From Streptomyces sp. Je 1-332 (lineage in GTDB: Bacteria; Actinomycetota; Actinomycetes; Streptomycetales; Streptomycetaceae): 64,000 bases of DNA. The stretch covers positions 7,874,001-7,938,000 of the forward strand of contig NZ_CP160402.1 in assembly GCF_040730185.1 (NCBI RefSeq), given 5' to 3'. The notes under the pieces were generated by a model. It did no database searches, was not told the origin of the DNA, and saw only the letters and a program-made list of their open reading frames with translations. How positions within the stretch are numbered: the stretch's first letter is position 1; the number at the start of each line of letters is the position of its first letter. The translations under genes were made by a program, and so were the position numbers. Shown piece by piece: positions 25,304 to 33,641 of this stretch.

Positions 25304-26488
25304 ATGCGAGCACTCACCTGGCACGGCAAGCGCGATGTCCGTGTCGAGACCGTCCCCGATCCCGTGCTGCGGGACCCGACTGACGTCATCGTGCGGGTGA
25401 CTTCCACCGGTGTCTGTGGTTCGGACCTGCATCTGTACGAGGTCCTTGGGCCCTATCTCGACCCCGGCGACATCCTGGGGCACGAACCGATGGGGATCGT
25501 CGAGGAGGTCGGCGCCGGAGTCACCGAACTGTCGGCCGGTGACCGGGTGGTGGTGCCGTTCAACATCTCCTGCGGGCACTGCTTCATGTGTGACCGCGGC
25601 CTGCAATCGCAGTGCGAGACCACCCAGGTCAAGGAGCGCGGCACGGGCGCGTCCCTCTTCGGATACACCAAGCTCTATGGGCAGGTGCCCGGCGGGCAGG
25701 CGGAACTGCTGCGGGTGCCGTTCGGCAACACCTTGCCGATCAAGGTGCCGGAGGGCCCCGCGGATGACCGGTTCGTGTTCCTGTCCGACGTGCTGCCCAC
25801 TGCCTGGCAGGCGGTGGAGTACGCCGACATCCCGCCCGGCGGCACGGTGACCGTCCTGGGCCTTGGGCCGATCGGCGCCATGGCGGCGCGTATCGCGCTG
25901 CACCGGGGCGCGAGCCTCGTCGTGGGCGTGGACCTGGTGCCCGAGCGCCTGAGCCGCGCCTACGGCGACGGCGTCAAGGCCCTTGACCTGCGCCGGTACG
26001 GCAAGGACCTCGGCGACAAGATCCGGGACCTGACGGACGGGCGCGGCACGGACGCCGTCATCGACGCCGTAGGGATGGAGGCACACGGCGCGCCCCTGGC
26101 CAAGGCGGCCCACTGGGGCGTGGGCCTGCTGCCGAACGCCGTGGCCGAGAAGCTCATGGACCGCGCCGGCATCGACCGGCTCAGCGCCCTCTACGCGGCG
26201 ATCGACATCGTCCGCCGGGGAGGCACCGTCTCCCTCTCCGGTGTCTACGGCGGCTCGGTCGACCCCATGCCGCTCCTGACCATGTTCGACAAGCAGATCC
26301 AGCTCCGCATGGGACAGGCCAACGTCAAGCACTGGGTGGACGACATCCTCCCCCTCCTCACCGACGAGGACCCGCTCGGAGTCGACGACTTCGCCACCCA
26401 CCACATGACCCTGGAAGACGGCCCCAAGGCGTACCAGATGTTCCAGGACAAGGAAGACGGCATGATCAAGACGCTGCTCAGGCCTTGA
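25304..26488 (+). CDS. zinc-dependent alcohol dehydrogenase (formaldehyde-dehydrogenase-like)
   Basis: A 394-residue medium-chain dehydrogenase. Catalytic zinc ligands are in GVCGSDLH and GHEPMG. The structural zinc loop CGHCFMCDRGLQSQC has all four cysteines. The Rossmann motif is VTVLGLGPIGAMAARIA. The layout, with a long insertion before the last domain, matches glutathione-independent formaldehyde dehydrogenases and related threonine/alcohol dehydrogenases, so detoxification of small aldehydes is likely. It follows the LigD polymerase by 60 bp with its own AAGGAGAG site. Its 3' end overlaps a small tandem duplication. Confidence 0.9.
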   Translation: MRALTWHGKRDVRVETVPDPVLRDPTDVIVRVTSTGVCGSDLHLYEVLGPYLDPGDILGHEPMGIVEEVGAGVTELSAGDRVVVPFNISCGHCFMCDRGLQSQCETTQVKERGTGASLFGYTKLYGQVPGGQAELLRVPFGNTLPIKVPEGPADDRFVFLSDVLPTAWQAVEYADIPPGGTVTVLGLGPIGAMAARIALHRGASLVVGVDLVPERLSRAYGDGVKALDLRRYGKDLGDKIRDLTDGRGTDAVIDAVGMEAHGAPLAKAAHWGVGLLPNAVAEKLMDRAGIDRLSALYAAIDIVRRGGTVSLSGVYGGSVDPMPLLTMFDKQIQLRMGQANVKHWVDDILPLLTDEDPLGVDDFATHHMTLEDGPKAYQMFQDKEDGMIKTLLRP

Positions 26489-26513
26489 GCTGGTTGCTCA
26501 GGCCTTGAGCTGG
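26475..26513. repeat. tandem 20-bp duplication covering two convergent gene ends
   Basis: TGCTCAGGCCTTGAGCTGG occurs at 26475-26493 and again at 26495-26513. Each copy contains the near-palindrome GCTCAGGCCTTGAGC, which reads as a stop codon on either strand. The dehydrogenase stops in the first copy and the leftward VOC gene stops at the edge of the second. The dyad could also serve as a weak terminator. Confidence 0.8.
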
Positions 26514-27295
26514 GTCACGACGAAGCGCGCCCCGTCGGGATCACTCAGGAGCGCCTCCGCCGCCCCCTCCGCGCGGTGCAGGAGGCTGCCGCCGTAGGCT
26601 CGCGCGGCCTGGACGCAGGCATCCACGTCGTCGACCGTGAAGTGGATCTGCCAGTGAGGGCGGATCTCTGGATCGGGCGCGGATTCCACCGCGCCCGAAT
26701 GGATGCGGGCCACGACATCGCCCCCGCTGCGCAGGACGACCTTGTCGTCCTCGTAGTGGACCTCGCAGCACCCGGAGGCGGTCGACGCCCAGCCGAGGAC
26801 CTCGGCGTAGAAGATGGCCGCGTCGAAGGCGTCCCGGGTGTAGAGCTCCACGAAGACCGGTGCGGCGCGGCGCCATTCCTCCCAGTCGGACACCAGCTCG
26901 CCCTCCCAGATGCCGAATACCGCCCCCTCGCGGTCGGCCAGCAGCGCCGCTCGCCCGGGAGGGAACGAGATGGGCCCCACGGCGGTCGTCCCGCCGCGTT
27001 CCTGACTGCGGGCCACGGTCTCGTTCGCGTCGGACGCGGCGAAGAAGGGAGTCCAGGCGACAGCCGTCCGCCCCACGGCCTCCACGGCCGAGACCCCAGC
27101 CACCGGCACACCGTTCACACTCGCGAATCTGTACTCGTCGCCCAGTTTTCCGATGCGCCAGTCCCACCCCAGTACGGCGTGGTAGAACTCCTCCGCAGTC
27201 TCTAGATCACGCGTGGTCAGACTGACCCAACAGGGTGCTCCGAACACCGAGCTGCTGGCTACGTTCTGGTTTGCAGGTGCCTTTTCGCTGTTCAT
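26498..27295 (-). CDS. double-VOC-domain protein with conserved Cys-Cys pair (second copy)
   Basis: A 265-residue protein of two VOC domains. Domain 1 starts GAPCWVSLTTRDLETAEEFYHAVLGW. Domain 2 is FVELYTRDAFDAAIFYAEVLGW...GCCEVHYEDDKV and ends HFTVDDVDACVQAARAYG...LLSDPDGARFVVTQ. It is a clear paralogue of the protein at 17937-18878, with the same GxPCW opening and the same adjacent cysteines in domain 2. ATG 27295 begins shortly before the first strand. It converges on the zinc dehydrogenase. Confidence 0.88.
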   Translation of the reverse strand: MNSEKAPANQNVASSSVFGAPCWVSLTTRDLETAEEFYHAVLGWDWRIGKLGDEYRFASVNGVPVAGVSAVEAVGRTAVAWTPFFAASDANETVARSQERGGTTAVGPISFPPGRAALLADREGAVFGIWEGELVSDWEEWRRAAPVFVELYTRDAFDAAIFYAEVLGWASTASGCCEVHYEDDKVVLRSGGDVVARIHSGAVESAPDPEIRPHWQIHFTVDDVDACVQAARAYGGSLLHRAEGAAEALLSDPDGARFVVTQLKA

Positions 27296-27538
27296 CTTCG
27301 TACCGTTCTGAGGTCGATGGGCGCCCCACCCTCCGGGTTACCGGCGCCCGACCTCGCGAGGCCGGGAGACGACCCGCGTCAGCGGCCCGCGCCCGTGATC
27401 CCTTTCGGCTCCATCATCCCCATCGCGGGGCCTCACGTCGCGCTGTACTCCGGCATCGGGCCGGGGGCGGCACGCGGCTCGGCACGCCCCATCCCACTGG
27501 CGGGCGCTTTTTCTCCTCGGACGGGGTAGATCATCGTT

Positions 27539-27784
27539 ATGCGTACTCACAGCTATACCGTTCTGGCCGTCGAGGGCGGCGGCTCGTTGATCTTCATCAT
27601 CGTCGGCCTCTTCGTGGTCATCGGGCTGCTCACCATGTTCGTCAGCGGCCGGCGCCGCGCGGCCCGTCGCACCGAGCCCACCACGCCCCCGCACAACGCC
27701 AATCCTCCCAGCGGCGAGGCCCAGCGCGGCACCACCTGGCAGACCCCTGACGACGACCCCGACCAGGGGCACCCCCACCCCTGA
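27539..27784 (+). CDS. small single-pass membrane protein (DUF6479-like)
   Basis: An 81-residue protein. A short N-terminus is followed by one transmembrane helix, SLIFIIVGLFVVIGLLTMFVSG (residues about 16-37), then RRRAARR and a proline-, asparagine- and aspartate-rich tail ending PDQGHPHP. The basic cluster predicts a cytoplasmic tail. It resembles the small Streptomyces membrane proteins grouped as DUF6479. It is upstream of the Gfo/Idh/MocA gene on the same strand. A GGGGTAG segment about 13 bases before the start could be a SigB-like -10. Confidence 0.65.
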   Translation: MRTHSYTVLAVEGGGSLIFIIVGLFVVIGLLTMFVSGRRRAARRTEPTTPPHNANPPSGEAQRGTTWQTPDDDPDQGHPHP

Positions 27785-27842
27785 GCGGATGATGGCGGGT
27801 AGTTCCTGACCAGAGGGCACCAGGAGGGGAGACACCATCGTC

Positions 27843-28862
27843 ATGCCATCTCAGCGAGGACTCGGTGTGGCCGTCATCGGCACCGGCAAGATGGGCGCGG
27901 ACCATGTGCGCCGGCTCCACGAGGTCATCAGCGGGGCGCGGGTGGTGGCCGTCGCCGACATCGAGGCGGAGCGGGCGAAGTCCCTGGCCGCCACGATCGA
28001 CGGGTGCACGGCCTACACCGACCCGGCGGCCGCCATGGCGGCGGGAGAGGTGGACGCCGTACTCATCGCCTCCCCCGGCGAGGCCCACGAGGCGGCCCTG
28101 ATCGAAGCCATCGGCCGTGATCTGCCGGTGCTGTGCGAGAAGCCGATGACTCCGGACACGGCCTCTTCCCTGCGCGTCCTCGATGCGGAGCAGCGGCTCG
28201 GGCATCGGCGCGTCCAGGTGGGCTTCATGCGGCGCTACGACGCCGAGTACGTCAAGCTCGAAGGGCTGCTCCGCAGCGGCGAGTTGGGCGCGGCCCTGAT
28301 GCTGCACCAACGCCACCGCAATCTGGCGATGCCGCCGGGGTTCACCGACGAGATGCTCATCACCAGCTCGGTCTCCCATGAGGTGGACGCGACGCGCTGG
28401 CTGCTCGGCCAGGAGATCGCGGCCGTCACCGTGCTCAAGCCGACGGCTTCGTCGCTGGCACCGGCAGGCATGAACGACCCTCAGTTCGTCCTCCTGGAGA
28501 CCGCGTCGGGTGCGCTCGCCGACGTCGAGATCTTCGGCCACTGCGGTTACGGCTACCAGGTCCAGGCGGAGGCTGTCTGCGAGCGGGGCGTCGTGCGCAT
28601 CGGGGACGAGCAGGGCCCCCGGGTGAGCACCGAGGGCCGCTGGGGAGGTCACGTACCCCCGGACTACGTCGAGCGTTTCGAGGACGCCTACGACCGCGAG
28701 GTGCAGGCCTGGGTGGACGCGACCCGCGGGGACGAGGTCACGGGGCCGAGCGCCTGGGACGGCTATGCGGCCGCGGCCGTGTGCGAGGCGGGCCTGGCGT
28801 CCCAGCGTGATGGCGGGCGCGTCGAGGTCGAGCTGGTGGAGCGACCGGAGTTCTACGGGTAG
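27843..28862 (+). CDS. Gfo/Idh/MocA-family oxidoreductase (inositol dehydrogenase-like)
   Basis: A 339-residue sugar or polyol dehydrogenase. The N-terminal Rossmann motif is [17 protein letters not shown], the cofactor/catalytic motif [12 protein letters not shown] (EKP Lys) lies near residue 97, and [14 protein letters not shown] carries the His/Asp catalytic region. [10 protein letters not shown] is typical of inositol 2-dehydrogenases, which oxidise myo-inositol at C2. No other inositol genes are near, so the substrate is open. An AGGAGGGGAG site precedes the ATG. Two overlapping hairpins follow the stop. Confidence 0.9.
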   Translation: MPSQRGLGVAVIGTGKMGADHVRRLHEVISGARVVAVADIEAERAKSLAATIDGCTAYTDPAAAMAAGEVDAVLIASPGEAHEAALIEAIGRDLPVLCEKPMTPDTASSLRVLDAEQRLGHRRVQVGFMRRYDAEYVKLEGLLRSGELGAALMLHQRHRNLAMPPGFTDEMLITSSVSHEVDATRWLLGQEIAAVTVLKPTASSLAPAGMNDPQFVLLETASGALADVEIFGHCGYGYQVQAEAVCERGVVRIGDEQGPRVSTEGRWGGHVPPDYVERFEDAYDREVQAWVDATRGDEVTGPSAWDGYAAAAVCEAGLASQRDGGRVEVELVERPEFYG

Positions 28863-28892
28863 CGGGTGACCCGGGCTCTACGAGTGAACCGT

Positions 28893-28957
28893 GCGGCCAT
28901 GGCGGGCGACGCCGCATGGCGGGCGGCGCCGGATCCGGTGCCGCCCGCCATGGCCGC
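28893..28957. terminator. hairpin region with two competing left arms
   Basis: Right-arm sequence near 28940-28957 can pair perfectly with GCGGCCATGGCGGGCG (28893-28908, 16 bp) or with CATGGCGGGCGGC (28915-28927, 13 bp, short palindromic loop). The two pairings exclude each other. It lies between convergent genes and is taken as their shared terminator. Confidence 0.75.
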
Positions 28958-28980
28958 GTAGCCGCTGTGGCTCCCGGGGC

Positions 28981-29973
28981 CTACGGGCGGACCGTGAGCA
29001 CCAGCTTCCCCGTGACGCGGCCCGTCTCAGCCTCGGCGTGCGCCTTGGCGGCATCCGCGAGGGGGTACGTCTGCGAGACGTGCACCCGCAGTTGCCCGGA
29101 CTCGGCGAGCGCCGCGACCGCCGCCATGCCCGCCTGGTCGTGCTCCACCAGCATGTCCGTGGCTCGCACGCCCAACTCGGCGGCCCGCTCGGCCACTTCG
29201 CCGAAGTTGCCCGGCAGGATCGACACCAGGATGCCGCCAGGCCGCAGCACCTCCAGGGAGCGCAGCCGGTCGTCACCGCCCAGGGGATCGAGGACGATGT
29301 CGATGTCGCGGGCCTCCTTCACGAAGTCGGCGGTGCGGTAGTCGATGACCTCGTCCGCGCCCAGGCCGCGCACGAAGTCGTGCTTCGCCGCGGAGGCCGT
29401 ACCGATGACGTACGCGCCGCGGGCCTTGGCGATCTGCACCGCCGCATGGCCCACACCACCGGCCGCCGCGTGCACCAACACCCGCTGACCCGGCTCCACT
29501 TGGGCGTTGTCGACCAGGGCCTGCCAGGCGGTCAGCGCGACCAGCGGCAGGGCACCCGCCTCGACGTGGCTCAGCCCCGCGGGCCTGGGCACGAAGGCGC
29601 GGGTGGGTCCGGTCACGTACTCGGCGTGCGAACCGGCCCCGTACGGGTACGGCAGCATCCCGAACACCTCGTCGCCCGGCTCGAACAGCGAGACGCCGAT
29701 GCCGACCGCCTCGACGACGCCCGACACGTCCCAGCCGAGCGTGAACGGCGGCTCACCCAGGAAGGCGCCGGACCGGCGGTGCTTCCAGTCGGTGGGGTTC
29801 ACGCCCGCGGCGTGCACGGCGACGAGGACCTGGCCGACTCCGGGCTCGGGGCGTGCGACCTCGATCTCCTTCAGTACGCCGGGGTCGCCGAGGACGTCCT
29901 GGCTGATGGCCTTCATGGCCGGCTGGGTCGAGCGAGTCGGCTCGGTGGGCTGAGACGCGGTGTTGTTGGTCAT
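28981..29973 (-). CDS. NADP-dependent quinone-oxidoreductase-type medium-chain reductase
   Basis: A 330-residue zinc-free medium-chain reductase (QorA/enoyl-reductase type). It has GVNPTDWKHRRSGAF, TLGWDVSGVVEAVG, the nucleotide-binding VLVHAAAGGVGHAAVQIAKARGA and DIVLDPLGGDDRLRSLEVL. It is predicted to reduce quinones or enones with NADPH. ATG 29973 begins a Thr/Ser-rich N-terminus. It is divergent from a GlxA-type regulator, with a long inverted repeat between the two, which suggests regulation by that protein. Confidence 0.9.
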   Translation of the reverse strand: MTNNTASQPTEPTRSTQPAMKAISQDVLGDPGVLKEIEVARPEPGVGQVLVAVHAAGVNPTDWKHRRSGAFLGEPPFTLGWDVSGVVEAVGIGVSLFEPGDEVFGMLPYPYGAGSHAEYVTGPTRAFVPRPAGLSHVEAGALPLVALTAWQALVDNAQVEPGQRVLVHAAAGGVGHAAVQIAKARGAYVIGTASAAKHDFVRGLGADEVIDYRTADFVKEARDIDIVLDPLGGDDRLRSLEVLRPGGILVSILPGNFGEVAERAAELGVRATDMLVEHDQAGMAAVAALAESGQLRVHVSQTYPLADAAKAHAEAETGRVTGKLVLTVRP

Positions 29974-30007
29974 GGATCCAGCGTGCGGCACAGGCCTGAC
30001 CTGGGCA

Positions 30008-30044
30008 ATGGCACGATTGCCATTAAGCGATAGGATCGTGCCAT
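30008..30044. promoter_or_regulatory. large inverted repeat, likely GlxA-type regulator operator
   Basis: ATGGCACGAT (30008-30017) and ATCGTGCCAT (30035-30044) are perfect 10-bp arms separated by 17 bp. The left arm sits inside a second dyad, GGCAAT-N6-ATTGCC (30004-30021). The right arm includes the start codon of the regulator gene. Placement between divergent genes suggests an operator that represses the regulator and controls the oxidoreductase. Confidence 0.6.
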
Positions 30045-31035
30045 GGCTTCAGTGTCGATGGAACTCCTCGCCGGTCGCCCGCACCGTGTGGTCGTCCTCG
30101 CGCTCGACGGCGTCTACCCCTTCGAGCTGGGCATCCCTGACAGGGTCTTCTCGCTGGTCCCCGGCGCCTACGAGGTGCTGACCTGCGCGGCGACAGCGGA
30201 CCGTACGGTGGCCACCAACGCCGACTTCAGCATCAACGTCGGGCACGGCCCCGAGGCGCTGGAGAGTGCGGACACGGTGGTCATACCGCCGTACGACCTG
30301 CGGTACCTGGCGGCCGAGCTGTCGGATCCGGTGCGCGACGCGCTCGCCCGGATCAGGCCCGGCACGCGGTTCGTGTCCATCTGTACGGGGGCCTTCACGC
30401 TCGCCGCGGCCGGTCTGCTCGACGGGCGGCCCGCGACGACGCACTGGGCGCTCGCCGATCACTTCCGGAAGATGTTTCCCCAGGTCGACCTGGACCCCGA
30501 CGTGCTGTTCGTGGACGACGGTGACGTGCTCACCTCGGCGGGCGCCGCGTCCGGGGTCGACGTATGCCTGCACGTGGTGCGCTCCGACCACGGCAGCGCC
30601 ATCGCCAACCGGGTCGCCCGGCACTGTGTCGTGCCCCCGTGGCGAGAAGGCGGCCAGGCCCAGTACATCGAGCAGCCGATCCCTGACGAGGGCGCCGCGG
30701 GCACCGCGGCCACCCGCTCCTGGGCCCTGGAGCACCTCGACCGGCCGCTCGCCCTGCGGGAGTTGGCCGCGCACGCGCGGATGAGCCCGCGCACCTTCGC
30801 CCGCCGCTTCCAGGAGGAGACGGGCACGAGCCCCGGCCGTTGGCTGATCCAGCAGCGGGTGCACCGGGCGCGGCATCTGCTGGAGTCCAGCGACCTGTCG
30901 GTGGACCGGGTCGCCGCGGAGGTCGGTTTCGCCACCGGGACGTCACTGCGACAGCACCTGCACGCGGCCATCGGGGTCTCGCCGCAGGCCTACCGGAAAA
31001 CCTTCCAGGCGGGGACGGCGGCCGGCGGGGCATAG
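30043..31035 (+). CDS. GlxA-family regulator (DJ-1/PfpI domain plus AraC HTH)
   Basis: A 330-residue regulator. The N-terminal two-thirds is a DJ-1/PfpI-like amidotransferase fold (VVVLALDGVYPFELGIPDRVF, and VSICTGAFTLAAAGLLDGRPATTHW with Cys in the nucleophile elbow). The C-terminal AraC/XylS domain has LRELAAHARMSPRTFARRFQEETGTSPGRWLIQQRVHRARHLLE and VDRVAAEVGFATGTSLRQHL. The start codon lies within a long inverted repeat, so autoregulation is likely. No good ribosome binding site precedes 30043, and ATG 30058 is an alternative. Confidence 0.92.
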   Translation: MASVSMELLAGRPHRVVVLALDGVYPFELGIPDRVFSLVPGAYEVLTCAATADRTVATNADFSINVGHGPEALESADTVVIPPYDLRYLAAELSDPVRDALARIRPGTRFVSICTGAFTLAAAGLLDGRPATTHWALADHFRKMFPQVDLDPDVLFVDDGDVLTSAGAASGVDVCLHVVRSDHGSAIANRVARHCVVPPWREGGQAQYIEQPIPDEGAAGTAATRSWALEHLDRPLALRELAAHARMSPRTFARRFQEETGTSPGRWLIQQRVHRARHLLESSDLSVDRVAAEVGFATGTSLRQHLHAAIGVSPQAYRKTFQAGTAAGGA

Positions 31036-31089
31036 GCGGTTCCGGCCGCTCGGAGTGCTGACCCGAGCGTCACGGAGCACCCTGGAGAC

Positions 31090-31302
31090 ATGCAGACCGC
31101 GCCGATCATCGTCCACGCGCTCTCCCCGACGGGCGGGCGCAGAGTGACCGCGCGCGGAAAGATCCTCGGCCTCGCGCACTCCGATGCCGACGTCATCGAG
31201 TTCCTGCGCCGGGCCGGCCTGCCGGACGCGGAAGTGCTGCTCGACGACCCGGCGTGGGTGAAGTGGCGCGGCGGCAGGGCTCACCACTATGAAGCGGCCT
31301 AG
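31090..31302 (+). CDS. small conserved hypothetical protein
   Basis: A 70-residue protein, MQTAPIIVHALSPTGGRR, VTARGKILGLAHSDADVIEFLRRAGLPDAEVLLDDPAWVKWRGG. Its compact alpha/beta pattern and Gly-rich turns resemble a small conserved Streptomyces family of unknown function. It follows the GlxA-type regulator by 54 bp on the same strand and converges with the DsbB-type gene. Confidence 0.65.
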   Translation: MQTAPIIVHALSPTGGRRVTARGKILGLAHSDADVIEFLRRAGLPDAEVLLDDPAWVKWRGGRAHHYEAA

Positions 31303-31316
31303 CGCGATGGGGCGCC

Positions 31317-31973
31317 TCAGTCCATGATCCCGACGTCGTAGAAGAAGCGGTAGCGGTCCGGGTCGTCCGGCAGGAACCAGTGGAAGCCCTCCAGGAGGAA
31401 GACGGCGACCAGGTTCACCGCGATCACCAGGGCGAGGAAGCCGAGCACGACGCGGCCGGCCATGCCGTACGCACCCTGCCCTCCCCGCGCTCCCCGCACG
31501 GGCACCGTGGTGTCGGCCGTGGAGTGGGCGAAAGCCATCACGATGCCGATCGCCACCACTGAGGCCATGAAGAGGATCCAGGCCCAGACATACATGTGCA
31601 GACCGAGCACGGGGGCGCCGTAGCCCTTGTCGCCCGGCAGGATGTGCAGCATCGTCTGCCGCCAGGAGGCGAAGGCGCCGCACATCACGGCGACCAGGGC
31701 AAGCCCCCAGCCCATCATGTAGTCGCGGCCCGTGATCGTGCCGGTCATGCCCCGGCGCACGATGTACGCCGCCCCCAGCGCGGCGAGCAGCATGAACATG
31801 CGCTGCACCATGCACAGCGGGCAGGGGTAGTCCCAGGAGATGAACTGCACGCCGAGGCCGCCGCAGACCACGCCCGTCCAGCCGGCGGCGAAGAAGCAGG
31901 CGAACCAGTACTGGACCTTGCCGAGCACGCTGAAGCGTTCGGTCCCCGGCAGCGGGCCCGTCAGAGTGCTCAT
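31317..31973 (-). CDS. DsbB-family disulfide-bond-formation membrane protein
   Basis: A 218-residue membrane protein with about five hydrophobic segments: residues about 22-45, 58-75, 85-103, 120-145 and 165-185. The quinone-side redox motif PCPLCMVQRMF has Cys51 and Cys54 at the start of helix 2, as in DsbB. It should oxidise a periplasmic-side thiol partner and pass electrons to quinone. The ATG overlaps the stop of the DUF5993 gene (TGATG), so the pair is translationally coupled. No DsbA-like partner is next to it. Confidence 0.85.
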   Translation of the reverse strand: MSTLTGPLPGTERFSVLGKVQYWFACFFAAGWTGVVCGGLGVQFISWDYPCPLCMVQRMFMLLAALGAAYIVRRGMTGTITGRDYMMGWGLALVAVMCGAFASWRQTMLHILPGDKGYGAPVLGLHMYVWAWILFMASVVAIGIVMAFAHSTADTTVPVRGARGGQGAYGMAGRVVLGFLALVIAVNLVAVFLLEGFHWFLPDDPDRYRFFYDVGIMD

Positions 31974-32137
31974 CAGTAGTTCAACCCCAACTTGAGGCCG
32001 CTGGTGATGTGATGAGCGAGCAGGAGGACCGTGAGCACGAGCATGATCCACCAGCCGCCGAGCAGCACGGCCCGTGACCGCTGCCGGTGAAGGGCGTACA
32101 GGGTGGCCAGGAGGCCGCCGAAGATGAGGGTGTCCAT
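31973..32137 (-). CDS. DUF5993 small membrane protein, coupled to DsbB-type gene
   Basis: A 54-residue protein with two hydrophobic helices (MDTLIFGGLLATLYALHRQ and AVLLGGWWIMLVLTVLLLAHHITSGL), matching the DUF5993 family. This small protein is usually found directly upstream of a DsbB-like gene. Its stop overlaps the DsbB start. A helper or stabiliser role for the oxidase is inferred from this linkage. Confidence 0.75.
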   Translation of the reverse strand: MDTLIFGGLLATLYALHRQRSRAVLLGGWWIMLVLTVLLLAHHITSGLKLGLNY

Positions 32138-32236
32138 GGCCGCGGAACGTATCCGGGACGGCGGCGTCACCGCCGCAGGACGGCCGGGACGCGCCACCGG
32201 TTCCACGGGAAGGGACCAACCCGGGTCCCCTGGCAC

Positions 32237-32689
32237 TCACATGGGATGCGCCGCACGCCAGGCCGCCATGGAGAGGTTCCACTCCTCGCCGTCGAGCGCC
32301 GTGAGCGAGGCCGGAAACAGGCCGTCCTCCTCCTTGGCGATGTGCCGGTGCAACTCGTCGACGGCTTCGGTGAGGGTGCGCACGTCGTCGGCGTCCGAGA
32401 GATCGAGAGCGGGCAACAGACGCGCGAGCTCACGGTGTTCACGCTCCAGGCTCGCGATGTAGTCCGCGTACTCGGGGTCCTTGCGCATCACCCTGAACAG
32501 GCCGTTCTCCTCACCCCGCCAGTGCGCGTCCAGCTCGCGGGCCATGACGTCCACGAGCGCACGCGCAACGGCGGTGTCCCCCTGCTCCAGGGCACGGACC
32601 GCGTCTCCCGCCGCATCGGTGACGCGCTCGTGTTCGGCGATGAACTCCTTGATCAGAGGAATCTCCCGGCAACCGCAGTAGTGACACAT
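32237..32689 (-). CDS. hemerythrin-domain protein with Cys-rich N-terminus
   Basis: A 150-residue hemerythrin-like four-helix bundle. Candidate di-iron ligands are His20, His56 and Glu60 (DAHWRGEENGLF), His85 (EREHRELARLL), His116 and Glu120 (HRHIAKEEDGLF). It would bind oxygen or NO or act as a sensor. Before the bundle it has MCHYCGCREIP with three cysteines, which could bind an additional metal. It lies about 100 bp upstream of the DUF5993/DsbB pair on the same strand, which fits a redox-related group. Confidence 0.87.
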   Translation of the reverse strand: MCHYCGCREIPLIKEFIAEHERVTDAAGDAVRALEQGDTAVARALVDVMARELDAHWRGEENGLFRVMRKDPEYADYIASLEREHRELARLLPALDLSDADDVRTLTEAVDELHRHIAKEEDGLFPASLTALDGEEWNLSMAAWRAAHPM

Positions 32690-32752
32690 GAAGGCGTTTC
32701 TAGGCGAAACCCGGCCCCGGATGCCGAACCGCCACGCGCGCGTGCCCGGCTG

Positions 32753-33364
32753 TCACGCGTCGGCGCCGTACGTTCCGTATTGCGGGTGGCCCGTCGATTC
32801 GTAGACGTGGATCGCCAGTCCGCCCGGGGTCGTCTCGTTGCTCAGCAGGCGCAGGCCGGTGGGTGCGCCACCGTCCGGCAGCAGGCGGCGGCCCGTGCCG
32901 ACGATCACGGGTGCGATCGCCAGGCGCAGTTCGTCGACCAGGCCGGCTGCCAGCAGGGACTGGCCGAGTCGTCCGCTGCCATGGATCTGCAGTTCGCGGC
33001 CGGGTTGCCGCTTCAGCTCGGCGACCTGGTCGGGGATGTCGCCGGACAGGATCGTGGTCGGGTCCCACTCGGCCGAGGTCAGGCTGTGTGAGGCGACGTA
33101 CTTCGGCAGGCCGTTCAGGATGGCGGCCGCGGGGTGCTCGGTCATCTTCGGCCAGTCCCGCGCGAAGTTCAGATACGTGCGACGGCCGAAGAGGAACGCG
33201 TCGGCCCGGCCGAGCCAGGTGCCGGCGAGGCGTTCGAACTCCTCGTCCAGGTGCGGCACGAACCAGCCGCCCCGGGTGAACCCGTCACTAGTGTCCTCGT
33301 CCGGCGCGCCCGGGCCCTGGTAGACGCCGTCGAGGGTCAGGAATTCCTGCAGTACCAACCTCAT
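32753..33364 (-). CDS. dihydrofolate-reductase-like (RibD C-terminal) protein
   Basis: A 203-residue RibD-C-type reductase. MRLVLQEFLTLDGVYQGPGAPDEDTSDGF opens the fold, DAFLFGRRTYLNFARDWP is the nucleotide-binding core, and LQIHGSGRLGQSLLAAGLVDELRLAIAPVIVGTGRRLLPDG is the most conserved block. Stand-alone RibD-C proteins are NADPH-dependent reductases of uncertain substrate and are common in actinobacteria. It is divergent from the hypothetical gene at 33642 across 277 bp. Confidence 0.88.
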   Translation of the reverse strand: MRLVLQEFLTLDGVYQGPGAPDEDTSDGFTRGGWFVPHLDEEFERLAGTWLGRADAFLFGRRTYLNFARDWPKMTEHPAAAILNGLPKYVASHSLTSAEWDPTTILSGDIPDQVAELKRQPGRELQIHGSGRLGQSLLAAGLVDELRLAIAPVIVGTGRRLLPDGGAPTGLRLLSNETTPGGLAIHVYESTGHPQYGTYGADA

Positions 33365-33641
33365 CGCGCATCACTCCTCAACGGGGGACGTGGCGGGTGG
33401 CCGTCCCTCTCACTCTTCAGACACCGTCCGCCACGCATACTCATCGGTCCCGCCGCTGCCGGCTCGTGTTCCCGGCCGGAGCGCGGCCGCCCCCGTTTGA
33501 CCTGCGATGGCTGCATCGGAGCGGCTTGACGCCTAACGTACGGTCCGTCCCGCGTGGTGGAGCGGCGGTGCGGGGTACCGCTCTCCTCCTCAGGTCCACG
33601 GGCCATACTGGTCGGGCCCCGACCACTCACAGAACGACTCC

